Below are positions 1-6,740 of a DNA stretch of 13,446 nucleotides, piece by piece (the first letter of the stretch is position 1; every line of letters starts with the position of its first letter). The notes beneath the pieces are model-generated. The model was not told the origin of the DNA and did not search any database. It saw nothing but the letters and a program-made list of their open reading frames with translations. Source of the stretch: Chlamydiota bacterium (GTDB taxonomy: Bacteria; Chlamydiota; Chlamydiia; Chlamydiales; VGMA01). Where the stretch lies: the NCBI GenBank assembly GCA_016866575.1, contig VGMA01000032.1, forward strand, positions 1 to 13,446, read 5' to 3'. The translations under genes and the position numbers were made by a program.

Positions 1-1
1 G

Positions 2-76
2 AAAAAACGCCGTAGAAAAATCAACAAACATAAACGCAAAAAACGTCGTCGTAGAGACCGCCATAAGAAGTCGTAA
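2..76 (+). CDS. C-terminal end of a tiny Arg/Lys-rich protein, bS22/mS38 (AURKAIP1/COX24)-like
   Basis: Only the last 24 codons are in the window; the 5' end is cut off. The readable residues are almost all Lys, Arg and His (KKRRRKINKHKRKKRRRRD, then RHKKS) and end at TAA 74-76. The composition and the KRRRKINKHKRKKRRRR core resemble the very short AURKAIP1/COX24-domain proteins, related to mitochondrial mS38 and mycobacterial bS22, which bind the small ribosomal subunit near the decoding region. That family assignment is inference from the motif and length. The stop codon overlaps the mnmG start (TAATG, sharing base 76), so the two genes are translationally coupled. A coupled ribosomal protein and decoding-modification enzyme would make sense together. 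A random basic tail of another protein is the alternative. Confidence 0.6.
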   Translation, partial: KKRRRKINKHKRKKRRRRDRHKKS

Positions 77-1866
77 TGTCTTGGTTTTATCCTACCGAGT
101 TTGATGTAATTGTAGTAGGGGCAGGTCATGCTGGCTGTGAAGCAGCGCATGCTGCAGCTAAAATGGGTGCCTCTACACTACTACTTACCATGAATCTCGA
201 CACTATTGCCAAAATGAGCTGCAATCCTGCTATTGGTGGGACAGCAAAAGGGCACATAGTTAGAGAAATCGACGCCCTAGGGGGCATCATGGGTAAAGTA
301 GCTGACAGAACAGGCATTCAATTCAGAATGCTCAATCGCAGCAAAGGGCCCGCAGTTTGGTCTCCGCGCGCACAATCTGACAAAACAGCCTACAGCCTAG
401 AAATGAAGTACGTTCTTGAAAACACCAAGAACCTCTACATCATGCAAGGAACTACTGAAAACCTTATTGTCGAAGCTGGAAAAATTGTAGGTGTAACCAC
501 CCAAGAAGGAATTAGCTACAGAGCAAAAGCTGTCGTACTATCGGCAGGAACCTTTATGCAAGGGCTTATCCATATTGGCAACATCAATTTTGGTGCAGGA
601 AGAGCTGGTGATAAACCGGCTATTGGCATATCTAAATCGCTTCTCGATCTTGGCTTTAGATTAGGCAGACTCAAAACCGGAACGCCTCCTCGCATCAATA
701 AACGCTCCATCGATTTTAGCGTTATGGAAGAGCAGCCAGGAGAAGATGATGTATACTTCTCATTTGACTCTAAAGAGCGCAAATTGCCTCAGCTACCTTG
801 CTGGATCACCTATACGAATGACGAGACCAAAAAAATCGCTTTAGAAAACCTCAAGCGATCTGCAATGTACGCAGGCTTTATCAAATCGGTAGGCCCTCGA
901 TATTGCCCTTCTTTTGAAGATAAAGTGGTTCGTTTTGCCGATAAAGAGCGGCATCAACTCTTTTTAGAACCAGAAGGGATCGCAACAAACGAAATCTACG
1001 TAAATGGAATCTCTACATCACTACCCTTCGATGTCCAATATGCGATGATTCGCTCTATAAGCGGATTAGAAAACGCAGAAATCCTTAGACCTGCTTATGC
1101 GATAGAATATGATTTTGTCACAAGTGGACAACTCAAAATGACCCTTGAAACCAAAATCGTCGAAAACCTTTTTTGTGCAGGGCAAATCAACGGAACAACC
1201 GGTTACGAAGAAGCTGCAGGACAAGGGCTTATCGCAGGCATCAATGCGGTAAGAAAAGTACGCGGTCAAGATCCGTTCATTCTACTTCGCTCTGAAGCTT
1301 ATTTGGGTGTTATGATTGAAGACATCATCTCAAAAGAACTTCAAGAGCCTTACAGAATGTTCACAAGTAGAGCTGAGCATCGTTTAGTATTAAGACAAGA
1401 CAACGCAGACCTCAGATTGAGAGAACATGGCTATCATTTAGGACTTATTTCCGATGAGCAATATGCCAAATTCAAAACAAAGAAAGAAACGATCAAAGAT
1501 CAATTAGCAGCGCTAGGAGAAAAGCATAGAAAATTCCTATGCCAAGAAAACCATACCTACAAAGATCTTATCCTTAAATACCCTGATGTCGTAAAAGACC
1601 ACGGCGAAGAAATCAATAACCAGATAGAAATCGATGTGCAGTATGCAGGCTACATTAAGAGACAAACTTCTGATATCCAAAAACTCGAAGAGCTAGATAA
1701 AATACGTCTTCCTTTACAGTTTGATTACACTTCAGTCAAAGGGTTAAGCAATGAGGCTCGCGAAGTATTAAAAAGAGTCAATCCTGAAAATCTAGGTCAG
1801 GCATCTCGACTAATAGGCATATCTTTTGCTGAAATATCTCTTTTGATGGTAAGCCTTCAAAAATAG
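76..1866 (+). CDS. mnmG: MnmG (GidA), tRNA uridine-5-carboxymethylaminomethyl modification enzyme, FAD-binding subunit
   Basis: Complete 596-residue protein, close to the usual 600-630 for bacterial MnmG. With MnmE it installs the (carboxymethyl)aminomethyl group on wobble U34 of a set of tRNAs in the cytoplasm, using FAD, NADH and methylene-THF. Visible hallmarks: dinucleotide-binding GAGHAGCEAA at residues 15-24; KMSCNPAIGG with Cys49 and GPRYCPSFEDK with Cys277, matching the two conserved active-site cysteines of the family; GRLKTGTPPR at about 197-206; TTGYEEAAGQG at about 374-384; and the tRNA-binding C-terminal region starting near MFTSRAEHRLVLRQDNADLRL. The ATG overlaps the stop of the upstream small basic gene. 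The stop lies only 6 bases from the convergent response regulator gene. In Chlamydia, lplA follows this gene directly (recalled synteny); here about 2.3 kb of signalling and other genes intervenes. mnmE is not in the window. Confidence 0.97.
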   Translation: MSWFYPTEFDVIVVGAGHAGCEAAHAAAKMGASTLLLTMNLDTIAKMSCNPAIGGTAKGHIVREIDALGGIMGKVADRTGIQFRMLNRSKGPAVWSPRAQSDKTAYSLEMKYVLENTKNLYIMQGTTENLIVEAGKIVGVTTQEGISYRAKAVVLSAGTFMQGLIHIGNINFGAGRAGDKPAIGISKSLLDLGFRLGRLKTGTPPRINKRSIDFSVMEEQPGEDDVYFSFDSKERKLPQLPCWITYTNDETKKIALENLKRSAMYAGFIKSVGPRYCPSFEDKVVRFADKERHQLFLEPEGIATNEIYVNGISTSLPFDVQYAMIRSISGLENAEILRPAYAIEYDFVTSGQLKMTLETKIVENLFCAGQINGTTGYEEAAGQGLIAGINAVRKVRGQDPFILLRSEAYLGVMIEDIISKELQEPYRMFTSRAEHRLVLRQDNADLRLREHGYHLGLISDEQYAKFKTKKETIKDQLAALGEKHRKFLCQENHTYKDLILKYPDVVKDHGEEINNQIEIDVQYAGYIKRQTSDIQKLEELDKIRLPLQFDYTSVKGLSNEAREVLKRVNPENLGQASRLIGISFAEISLLMVSLQK

Positions 1867-1872
1867 AGTTTC

Positions 1873-2247
1873 TTAAGGCATTCCCTTAGCCATCAAAATT
1901 TGCGCTCTTTCTAAGACATGTTCCACACGAAATGGCTTAGCGATATAATCGATAAAGTTATCTCTTCTCGAATGCACCATTTCATGATCTTTTGAAAGTA
2001 CGCTCAAAAACAATAACGGAATATTCTCAGGCAGTCTAGAGAGCAAAGTGATCCCATCCATATCAGGCAGCAAGCGATCCAAAACGATCAAATCGACGAA
2101 AGACGCATTTTCAAGTATGTAAGTAGAAGCGATATGCCCTGTGGTAAATTCTTTGGTGTCATACCCAGTTTTATTGAACCAGTAGCGCAAAAGCTCTAAA
2201 ATCATTTCATCATCATCAATCAATACTACTTGCTTTCCTTTACTCAT
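1873..2247 (-). CDS. Stand-alone receiver (REC) domain response regulator
   Basis: 124-residue single-domain response regulator with no output domain. Canonical receiver residues are present: acidic pocket D11-D13 (VVLIDDDE), phospho-acceptor D57 in LIVLDRLLPDMDG, Ser82 at the switch Thr/Ser position (LLFLS), and the invariant Lys104 in YIAKPF. It should therefore be phosphorylatable, acting like CheY/Spo0F/DivK-type single-domain regulators that pass or read a phosphoryl group. The start overlaps the end of the upstream HPt gene by 8 bases, so the two are cotranscribed and translationally coupled, and phosphotransfer between them is the obvious inference. It ends 6 bases from the end of mnmG, in convergent orientation. 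The partner kinase is not in the window. Confidence 0.92.
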   Translation of the reverse strand: MSKGKQVVLIDDDEMILELLRYWFNKTGYDTKEFTTGHIASTYILENASFVDLIVLDRLLPDMDGITLLSRLPENIPLLFLSVLSKDHEMVHSRRDNFIDYIAKPFRVEHVLERAQILMAKGMP

Positions 2248-2494
2248 GAAAAAACCTTTTGATGTTTTCTAGATGTTCTCTATTTTGCTCCACTGAACCT
2301 TTCATGAGCTCATACTCCCACTTAGCACATTCTTGACTGACTTTCATGTATCCATATGTGCCACTGCTTCCTTGCAGCTTGTGAACAGCAAACCGGAGGT
2401 TTTCTATATCAGATTGATCTATAAAAAACTGAAGCTCAGTGATTTTTCTTGGTATTTTTGCCTTATATAAGGTCTTTAATTTTTTAGGGATCAT
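2240..2494 (-). CDS. Stand-alone histidine phosphotransfer (HPt) protein
   Basis: About 84 residues from ATG 2494. A TTG at 2512 in the same frame would add six residues, but neither start has a good Shine-Dalgarno, so ATG is preferred. The central AVHKLQGSSGTYGY is the HPt signature (HxLKGSSgxxG); the phosphorylatable His is residue 38 from the ATG start. Predominantly charged helical sequence on both sides fits a four-helix bundle. HPt proteins relay phosphoryl groups between the receiver of a hybrid kinase and a terminal response regulator. Here the gene directly precedes, and overlaps by 8 bases, a single-domain receiver gene, giving a two-gene phosphorelay cassette transcribed leftward. 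A rightward receiver gene starts about 100 bases away in divergent orientation. Confidence 0.88.
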   Translation of the reverse strand: MIPKKLKTLYKAKIPRKITELQFFIDQSDIENLRFAVHKLQGSSGTYGYMKVSQECAKWEYELMKGSVEQNREHLENIKRFFHE

Positions 2495-2596
2495 ATTTTT
2501 TGGATAAACCAATAGTCTTAAAATTACAATTCTTTTAGTATCCGCTTAAAAGATTAGTTTTGCTTTAAAAGAAAAGTGTTTCATTATTAAGGTTTT

Positions 2597-2968
2597 ATGA
2601 TTGATTGCGCTTTGATTATCGATGACGATGAAGAAACGCATCTCATGACAGCCCACCTTTTGCGTCAAAGTGGATTGATCAAGACTATAGCGAGCGCTGC
2701 AAGTGGTGAAGAAGCGCTGAACTTAATGCAAGAAGGGCTCAAAGCTTCTATCATTTTGTTAGATATCCACATGCCCATGATGAGCGGTTGGCAGTTCATT
2801 GAAGAGTGTGAAAAGCTTAAACTCGACATGCCTAAAATTGCCATATTGACCGTTTCAGTAGAAGAAAAAGATCGTTTAAAAGCTAAAAAGTATAACTACC
2901 CTTTTTTACAGAAACCTCTTACTAAATCTTTACTAGAGAATATGCTTCATGACATCCGTAAATGCTGA
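2597..2968 (+). CDS. Stand-alone receiver (REC) domain response regulator
   Basis: 123-residue single-domain receiver. Conserved residues are intact: acidic pocket D9-D11 (IIDDDEE), phospho-acceptor D56 in LLDIHMPMMSGW, Thr85 (AILT) and Lys106 (LQKPL). AAGG lies 4 bases before the ATG. It is a different protein from the leftward receiver at 1873-2247 and transcribed divergently from the HPt/REC pair; the 84-102 base gap must hold both promoters, though I cannot identify them with confidence. Its end overlaps the next gene, which encodes a degenerate receiver plus GGDEF-like domain, so the two form one transcriptional unit. Likely a signalling intermediate accepting phosphate from the neighbouring HPt or from a distant hybrid kinase; the partner is inference. 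Confidence 0.92.
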   Translation: MIDCALIIDDDEETHLMTAHLLRQSGLIKTIASAASGEEALNLMQEGLKASIILLDIHMPMMSGWQFIEECEKLKLDMPKIAILTVSVEEKDRLKAKKYNYPFLQKPLTKSLLENMLHDIRKC

Positions 2969-3779
2969 ATTGCCTACTATGGCTTTGATAAGTAATCAAG
3001 AGATCGATGCGATTATTCTTAAGCATAAACTCTATGGCAAGTATCACCTTGTGATTTTTGACTCCTTAAATCTAAAACCTGAAGATCTACTAAATACCAA
3101 AATTGATGTGATAGTGATCAACGATACGTTTTTTCATGAATCAATCTTCTCTTTTTGTGCAAGTATCAAGAAAAAAATAGATCTGCAATTCATTCCAATC
3201 TTAGTTATATCCAATAACCTCAAAAAAACCTACCACGATGATCTCAAAAAAGCTGGAGCTTTAGATCTACTGCAAGAGCCTATAGAAGAATTAGAACTTT
3301 TTTCAAAACTTGAAAAAGCTATGCAGTTTAAAGAAGCGCACAAAAAAATCGATGAGCTAAGACGCTACAAACAAAGCTCGAATAGCGAATATACAATGAA
3401 AGATAAAACTGTGTTTAGCAAATCTGATGCTTTGAAAATCCAAAAAATGATCTTGGGAAAACACGATATGACCCTTATTTTAGTTGAACAAGATGCTACA
3501 ATTTACGATTTTTTAGTAAAAAAAATGGATCCTGATGGAATCGTACTTACTTTAACAAGAAATCTCTACATCGTTATTTTACCAAACAAAGATCGAACAA
3601 GAGGGCAAAAATTTGCCCATTTGATCCACGATCAATTTCCTAAATCTTACCAAGGTGTTGTTTTTCAAGAAAAAGAACATGAGATCTTTTTCCCCTCTCT
3701 TGAAGAAATGATCAGAGTAGCAAGGCAGTGTTTAATCGAAGCAAAATCCAAAAATTCAGGTATGGTATGTTACATTTAA
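2949..3779 (+). CDS. Degenerate receiver fused to degenerate GGDEF-like domain (PleD-like, predicted non-catalytic)
   Basis: 276 residues. Residues about 11-125 have receiver-like layout: a beta strand (MALISNQEID), then KIDVIVIND where the phospho-acceptor position is Asn58 with an Asp beside it, then FIPILVIS, and LLQEPI where the invariant Lys is Glu110. A charged helical linker at 117-142 follows. Residues about 155-276 resemble a GGDEF fold: MTLILVEQD for the LVDIDHF strand, TRNLYIVILPNKD in place of the GG(D/E)EF strand, and RQCLIEAKSKNSGMVCYI like the ALYxAKxxGRN end. No GG(D/E)EF signature or RxxD site is visible, so cyclic-di-GMP synthesis is unlikely. It overlaps the preceding receiver gene by 20 bases; a second in-frame ATG at 2979 aligns exactly with the first receiver strand and is a credible alternative start. 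Probable role: protein-interaction output or scaffold of the local phosphorelay. The GGDEF assignment is moderate. Confidence 0.7.
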   Translation: MTSVNAELPTMALISNQEIDAIILKHKLYGKYHLVIFDSLNLKPEDLLNTKIDVIVINDTFFHESIFSFCASIKKKIDLQFIPILVISNNLKKTYHDDLKKAGALDLLQEPIEELELFSKLEKAMQFKEAHKKIDELRRYKQSSNSEYTMKDKTVFSKSDALKIQKMILGKHDMTLILVEQDATIYDFLVKKMDPDGIVLTLTRNLYIVILPNKDRTRGQKFAHLIHDQFPKSYQGVVFQEKEHEIFFPSLEEMIRVARQCLIEAKSKNSGMVCYI

Positions 3780-4153
3780 AGCACCTTTTTTTAGTTTTCA
3801 TGGCGATGCCAATTCTTGCTGTAGAAAAACAGACCATGAGTCCTGAAATGATGGCCGCTTTAACTAGAGGGCAAGATAAAACATCAAATACCCCCTCTTC
3901 AGCAATCTCCCAAGTGATCATTGTCAATCCACAAAGCATAGCTGATGACTGGAAAACGGCATTTTCCATGCTCTCTTCGCAAGCACCTGGCAAAACTGTC
4001 TTTAGGCTTGCAGATGGCAGTGAACTTATCAACGTGACTTCTATTGAACCTTTGCAAGGAGGCTATTTAACACTAGTAACCATCAACAGCAATCAGGGTA
4101 AATTATTGCAAGTTATCAAAACTGCTGATATTGTGTCTGTTAAAACACAATGA
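3767..4153 (+). CDS. Small secreted (periplasmic) protein of unknown function
   Basis: 128 residues from ATG 3767. An earlier in-frame ATG at 3728 is possible, but the 3767 start places a typical signal peptide at the N-terminus: MLHLKHLF, a hydrophobic stretch LFLVFMAMPILA, then a likely cleavage after ...PILA. The mature part has a polar, Ser/Thr/Asn-rich segment and a C-terminal 50 residues (about 75-128) with alternating hydrophobic strands (KTVFRLADGSELINVTSI, then GGYLTLVTI and KLLQVIKTADIVSV) suggesting a small beta-barrel. No family recognised. It overlaps the upstream REC-GGDEF-like gene by 13 bases and the downstream lplA by 4 (ATGA), so it is part of the same operon. Its function and link to the signalling genes are unknown. 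Confidence 0.75.
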   Translation: MLHLKHLFLVFMAMPILAVEKQTMSPEMMAALTRGQDKTSNTPSSAISQVIIVNPQSIADDWKTAFSMLSSQAPGKTVFRLADGSELINVTSIEPLQGGYLTLVTINSNQGKLLQVIKTADIVSVKTQ

Positions 4154-4875
4154 ATATTTTAGAGCTTTTTAACACACCCATTTTAGAGCAGCTTCAAATA
4201 GAAGAAGCTTTGCTTCGACTCTCTGATGAAGATTATTGCATTTTAAATCATGGCAGCACCCCTGCTATTGTGATGGGGATTTCAGGCAATCCTGAGGAAT
4301 TAATCAATTTAGAAAAGCTCGCCTCTTCTTTTATACCTGTTATTCGCCGCTACAGTGGCGGAGGAACAGTGGTTGTTGATCAAAACACCCTCTTTGTTTC
4401 ATTCATTTTTCAAAAACAAAGGCATGAATTTGCTTCATATCCTGAAAATATTATGCAGTGGAGCGCAAATTTTTATGAAAAAGCGCTAAATATCCCTTCT
4501 TTTCAATTTAGAGAAAATGATTATGTGATCGGCCATCAAAAAGTTGGAGGCAATGCGCAGTACATACAAAAAAATCGCTGGATGCACCATACAAGTTTTC
4601 TTTATGCATTTGATGAAGAAAAAATGCAGTATCTAACACTACCAAAAAAACGTCCTCTTTATCGAGAAAGTAGATCCCACTCTGATTTTTTAACAACCCT
4701 TGCCCCTTTTTTCCCTGATCGCGCCCAATTTTTTGACAAAGTTAAAGAGCTTCTCAAAACAAGCTATAACGCGAAATCTATTCAGCTTGAAAATGTCAAA
4801 CACCTTCTTGATATGCCATATCGAAAAGTGACTACACTCATCGATGTTCCACTTGGCACCAAGATGCACTCTTAA
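4150..4875 (+). CDS. lplA: Lipoate-protein ligase A family protein
   Basis: 241 residues. Lipoate-protein ligase attaches lipoic acid, via lipoyl-AMP, to the E2/GcvH lysines of 2-oxoacid dehydrogenases in the cytoplasm. Family motifs: RRYSGGGTVVVDQNTL at residues 66-81 (the RRxSGGGxVxxD lipoate/ATP loop) and GHQKVGGNAQ at 128-137 with Lys131 as the expected adenylate-binding lysine, then HHTSFLY at 146-152. The protein is short relative to E. coli LplA (about 340) and lacks most of the C-terminal accessory domain, as in several minimal ligases. An octanoyltransferase of the LipM/LipL class is the main alternative, but no LipM-type cysteine motif is evident. It starts in an ATGA overlap with the preceding exported-protein gene. 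In Chlamydia an LplA gene lies next to gidA/mnmG (recalled). Confidence 0.88.
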   Translation: MNILELFNTPILEQLQIEEALLRLSDEDYCILNHGSTPAIVMGISGNPEELINLEKLASSFIPVIRRYSGGGTVVVDQNTLFVSFIFQKQRHEFASYPENIMQWSANFYEKALNIPSFQFRENDYVIGHQKVGGNAQYIQKNRWMHHTSFLYAFDEEKMQYLTLPKKRPLYRESRSHSDFLTTLAPFFPDRAQFFDKVKELLKTSYNAKSIQLENVKHLLDMPYRKVTTLIDVPLGTKMHS

Positions 4876-4959
4876 CAAATTATCTTTTTTAAAAATAACA
4901 ACTATTACCTTGATTTTTTTAGAAAATCGACCGTAGTATTTATAGGCAAAAAACTCATT

Positions 4960-4990
4960 TTAGACTTTTTAATGCATAAAAAAAGTCTAA
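4960..4990. repeat. Perfect 11-bp inverted repeat between lplA and the first paralogue
   Basis: TTAGACTTTTT (4960-4970) and AAAAAGTCTAA (4980-4990) are exact reverse complements separated by a 9-base loop. It follows lplA by about 85 bases and ends 27 bases before the ATG at 5018. The stem is AT-rich and not followed by a T-run, so it could be a weak bidirectional terminator or an operator/5'-leader hairpin for the downstream gene. Function is undecided. Confidence 0.55.
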
Positions 4991-5017
4991 CTAAACGATA
5001 AATTCAAGAGAGCAAAA

Positions 5018-5749
5018 ATGTCCATTAACCTGTCTGCTTTACACTCAGCTGCAAATAAATTCATTTCAACTAGTCTTAACAACAAAGAAGATACTTCAAG
5101 AAACGGCAGCTATCTCATCAATAGAGGCGCCAATTTTTCTAGCTGTCAAAGGAATGTAGCACCAACCTACAGCCCTTACTATAACGAAAGAGATAAAGCG
5201 CACCAAATTGCTACTATTGAATTTTTCCACCTACTTGCAGAAGCAACACCTATGGAATTTCAGCATCAAGGCGTGTATGATACCCTTGTTCTTGGCTATG
5301 GAAAGGTTTTACAAATCCATTTCAATGAAAGCGAGAAATCCCCAATATCTACTGTTTACGCCCTTTTATACCGCATATCAGAAAATGCAAAATCTATCTT
5401 GGAACAACAACACATCTCCCGAAGAGTTCTCTCGATGAGCGATACCTTTAGCCGTCTTTTTGCTGTGAGAACTAGCGGCATGCAATTCCTTGAAGAAGCC
5501 TTAGAATTGGTTTTTGATCTCTCTAACATCAAGAAGTGTGAAGATCGTAATTTTGATCTCGATGAAAGAGTATCAGAGCTCTCAGTCTTAGCACACAATT
5601 TAGCCATTTCTTTGATTGAAATGCCAAATGGGGCGTGCAAAATAGAACAGCTACCAGACACCCAATACCAGAATTTATCCATAGAAGAGTTCGAAAAACA
5701 GCGCTATATGGCATCATTAAATAATCAAGAACAAGCAAATAACGCCTAA
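5018..5749 (+). CDS. Unknown protein, first member of a tandem paralogous pair
   Basis: 243 residues, no signal peptide or transmembrane segment, no family recognised. AAGAGAG ends 5 bases before the ATG, supporting the start. It is clearly homologous to the next gene (5840-6610). Shared blocks appear in the same order at nearly the same positions: SRNG (27-30), YSPYYNERDK (51-60), NES (103-105), ALLYRISE (115-122) and VRTSGMQF (150-157). The C-terminal third diverges and is charged/Gln-Asn rich (QEQANNA end). The predicted content is mostly helical and soluble. A perfect inverted repeat lies just upstream and another just downstream. Such small lineage-restricted families in chlamydiae are often host-interaction proteins, but nothing in this sequence proves secretion. 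Confidence 0.82.
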   Translation: MSINLSALHSAANKFISTSLNNKEDTSRNGSYLINRGANFSSCQRNVAPTYSPYYNERDKAHQIATIEFFHLLAEATPMEFQHQGVYDTLVLGYGKVLQIHFNESEKSPISTVYALLYRISENAKSILEQQHISRRVLSMSDTFSRLFAVRTSGMQFLEEALELVFDLSNIKKCEDRNFDLDERVSELSVLAHNLAISLIEMPNGACKIEQLPDTQYQNLSIEEFEKQRYMASLNNQEQANNA

Positions 5750-5771
5750 AATCAGCTTATAAAACATCTTA

Positions 5772-5806
5772 GCAATAGAGAATAGAATTCAATCATTCTC
5801 TATTGC
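5772..5806 (+). terminator. Perfect 12-bp hairpin between the two paralogues
   Basis: GCAATAGAGAAT (5772-5783) and ATTCTCTATTGC (5795-5806) are exact reverse complements with an 11-base loop. It starts 22 bases after the first paralogue's stop and is followed by a T-rich stretch (CATTTCTTCATAT), consistent with an intrinsic terminator, though the U-tract is interrupted. It lies 33 bases before the second paralogue's ATG, so attenuation or leader control is the alternative. Confidence 0.5.
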
Positions 5807-5839
5807 CATTTCTTCATATAAAAATTTAAGGATAACGTA

Positions 5840-6610
5840 ATGCACATACAAATACTATTAGAGCCCTGCCGTGAAATGATGCAAACAGAGCTAAATGAGA
5901 GCTCAAACCTATCCAGAAATGGCCGCTTTTTGATGGATAAAGGGATGAATTTTGAAACTCCATCTGAATTTAATGCAGTATTTTATAGCCCCTTTCATTC
6001 AGAGCAAGATAAGATCTATCAAGTTAAGGTAGCAAAATTCTTTTTTGAACTTTTACAATTCAGCACTACCACTATACACCCCTATCAGGGACTTGCTAAA
6101 TTTTGCATTAACTACATGAAACCGATCAATATTCTTGTGAATGAAAGTGACACCAATACCTCATCTTCTCTTTTAGCTCTCTTATTTCGCATTTCAGAAT
6201 ACACAAGACATCAACTAGATCCATCATGGATTGACCCAAATATTATCCAAAGCAATCCTTCATTTATTCAATTTTTTTCAACTAGATCATCAGGAATCGA
6301 ATTTTACAAGCAAGTGAAAGAGGTTGTAAATATGATTCTTGGTCAATCCAAAGATATCACCAATAAAAGAAGATTTGACGCTCATACTCGTATCCTTATT
6401 ACTAAAGGAGAAGAATTTGCACAAAATCTCATTATAAATATTCCTAAACAACAAGATGAAATGTTCTTTAGACATGTGGAGATTTTTAAGCACCCCATTG
6501 ACTCCTTAGAAATAACATATGAAGCAGAAGATACCTATCTATCAGAGCAAACCGAAAATAAAGATAAAAGAACTCGATCTAATACGGACAGCTATTCTCA
6601 TCGTCGCTGA
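5840..6610 (+). CDS. Unknown protein, second member of the tandem paralogous pair
   Basis: 256 residues, no family recognised, no signal peptide or membrane helix. AAGGA at 9 bases upstream supports the ATG. It matches the preceding gene over about the first 155 residues: SRNG (25-28), YSPFHSEQDK (49-58), NES (101-103), ALLFRISE (113-120) and TRSSGIEF (148-155), an almost constant two-residue offset. The C-terminus differs and ends in a polar, Lys/Arg-rich tail (ENKDKRTRSNTDSYSHRR) that is probably disordered. The pattern is an old tandem duplication with conserved N-terminal core and diverged tails. It converges on sdhB, with 130 bases between. Confidence 0.82.
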   Translation: MHIQILLEPCREMMQTELNESSNLSRNGRFLMDKGMNFETPSEFNAVFYSPFHSEQDKIYQVKVAKFFFELLQFSTTTIHPYQGLAKFCINYMKPINILVNESDTNTSSSLLALLFRISEYTRHQLDPSWIDPNIIQSNPSFIQFFSTRSSGIEFYKQVKEVVNMILGQSKDITNKRRFDAHTRILITKGEEFAQNLIINIPKQQDEMFFRHVEIFKHPIDSLEITYEAEDTYLSEQTENKDKRTRSNTDSYSHRR

Positions 6611-6636
6611 ACTATTTTTCATCTACGCCCTTATTG

Positions 6637-6663
6637 AAAATTTGGCTACTATGCCCAAATTCT
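6637..6663. terminator. Imperfect hairpin between convergent paralogue and sdhB, possible bidirectional terminator
   Basis: AATTTGG (6639-6645) pairs with CCAAATT (6655-6661) around a 9-base loop; GA/TC extends the stem after one mismatch. Read on the minus strand the stem is followed by TTTTC, giving a short U-tract after sdhB; on the plus strand it follows the second paralogue by about 27 bases. It is the best terminator candidate in the 6611-6740 gap, but the stem is short. Confidence 0.35.
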
Positions 6664-6740
6664 CGATAAAGCTCTAATAAGCTTTTGAGCGTTTGATCTA
6701 ACGTCTATTTTTGCCCGATTGGTATTGAAACTCATCCATT

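Noticed and set aside
3712..4032. Minus-strand 106-residue frame opposite the exported-protein gene
   Set aside because: Antisense to a gene with a signal peptide and tight operon overlaps; no start signals of its own.
4910..4942. Possible promoter TTGATT with TAGTAT/TATTTA upstream of the first paralogue
   Set aside because: Spacing and -10 match are poor for every combination tried; not strong enough to list.
5208..5738. Additional frames on both strands within the first paralogue
   Set aside because: Homology between the two paralogues supports only the long plus-strand frame.
6668..6685. AAAGCT/AGCTTT hairpin downstream of the second paralogue
   Set aside because: Only a 6-bp AT-rich stem without a clear T-run; the 6637-6663 structure is better.
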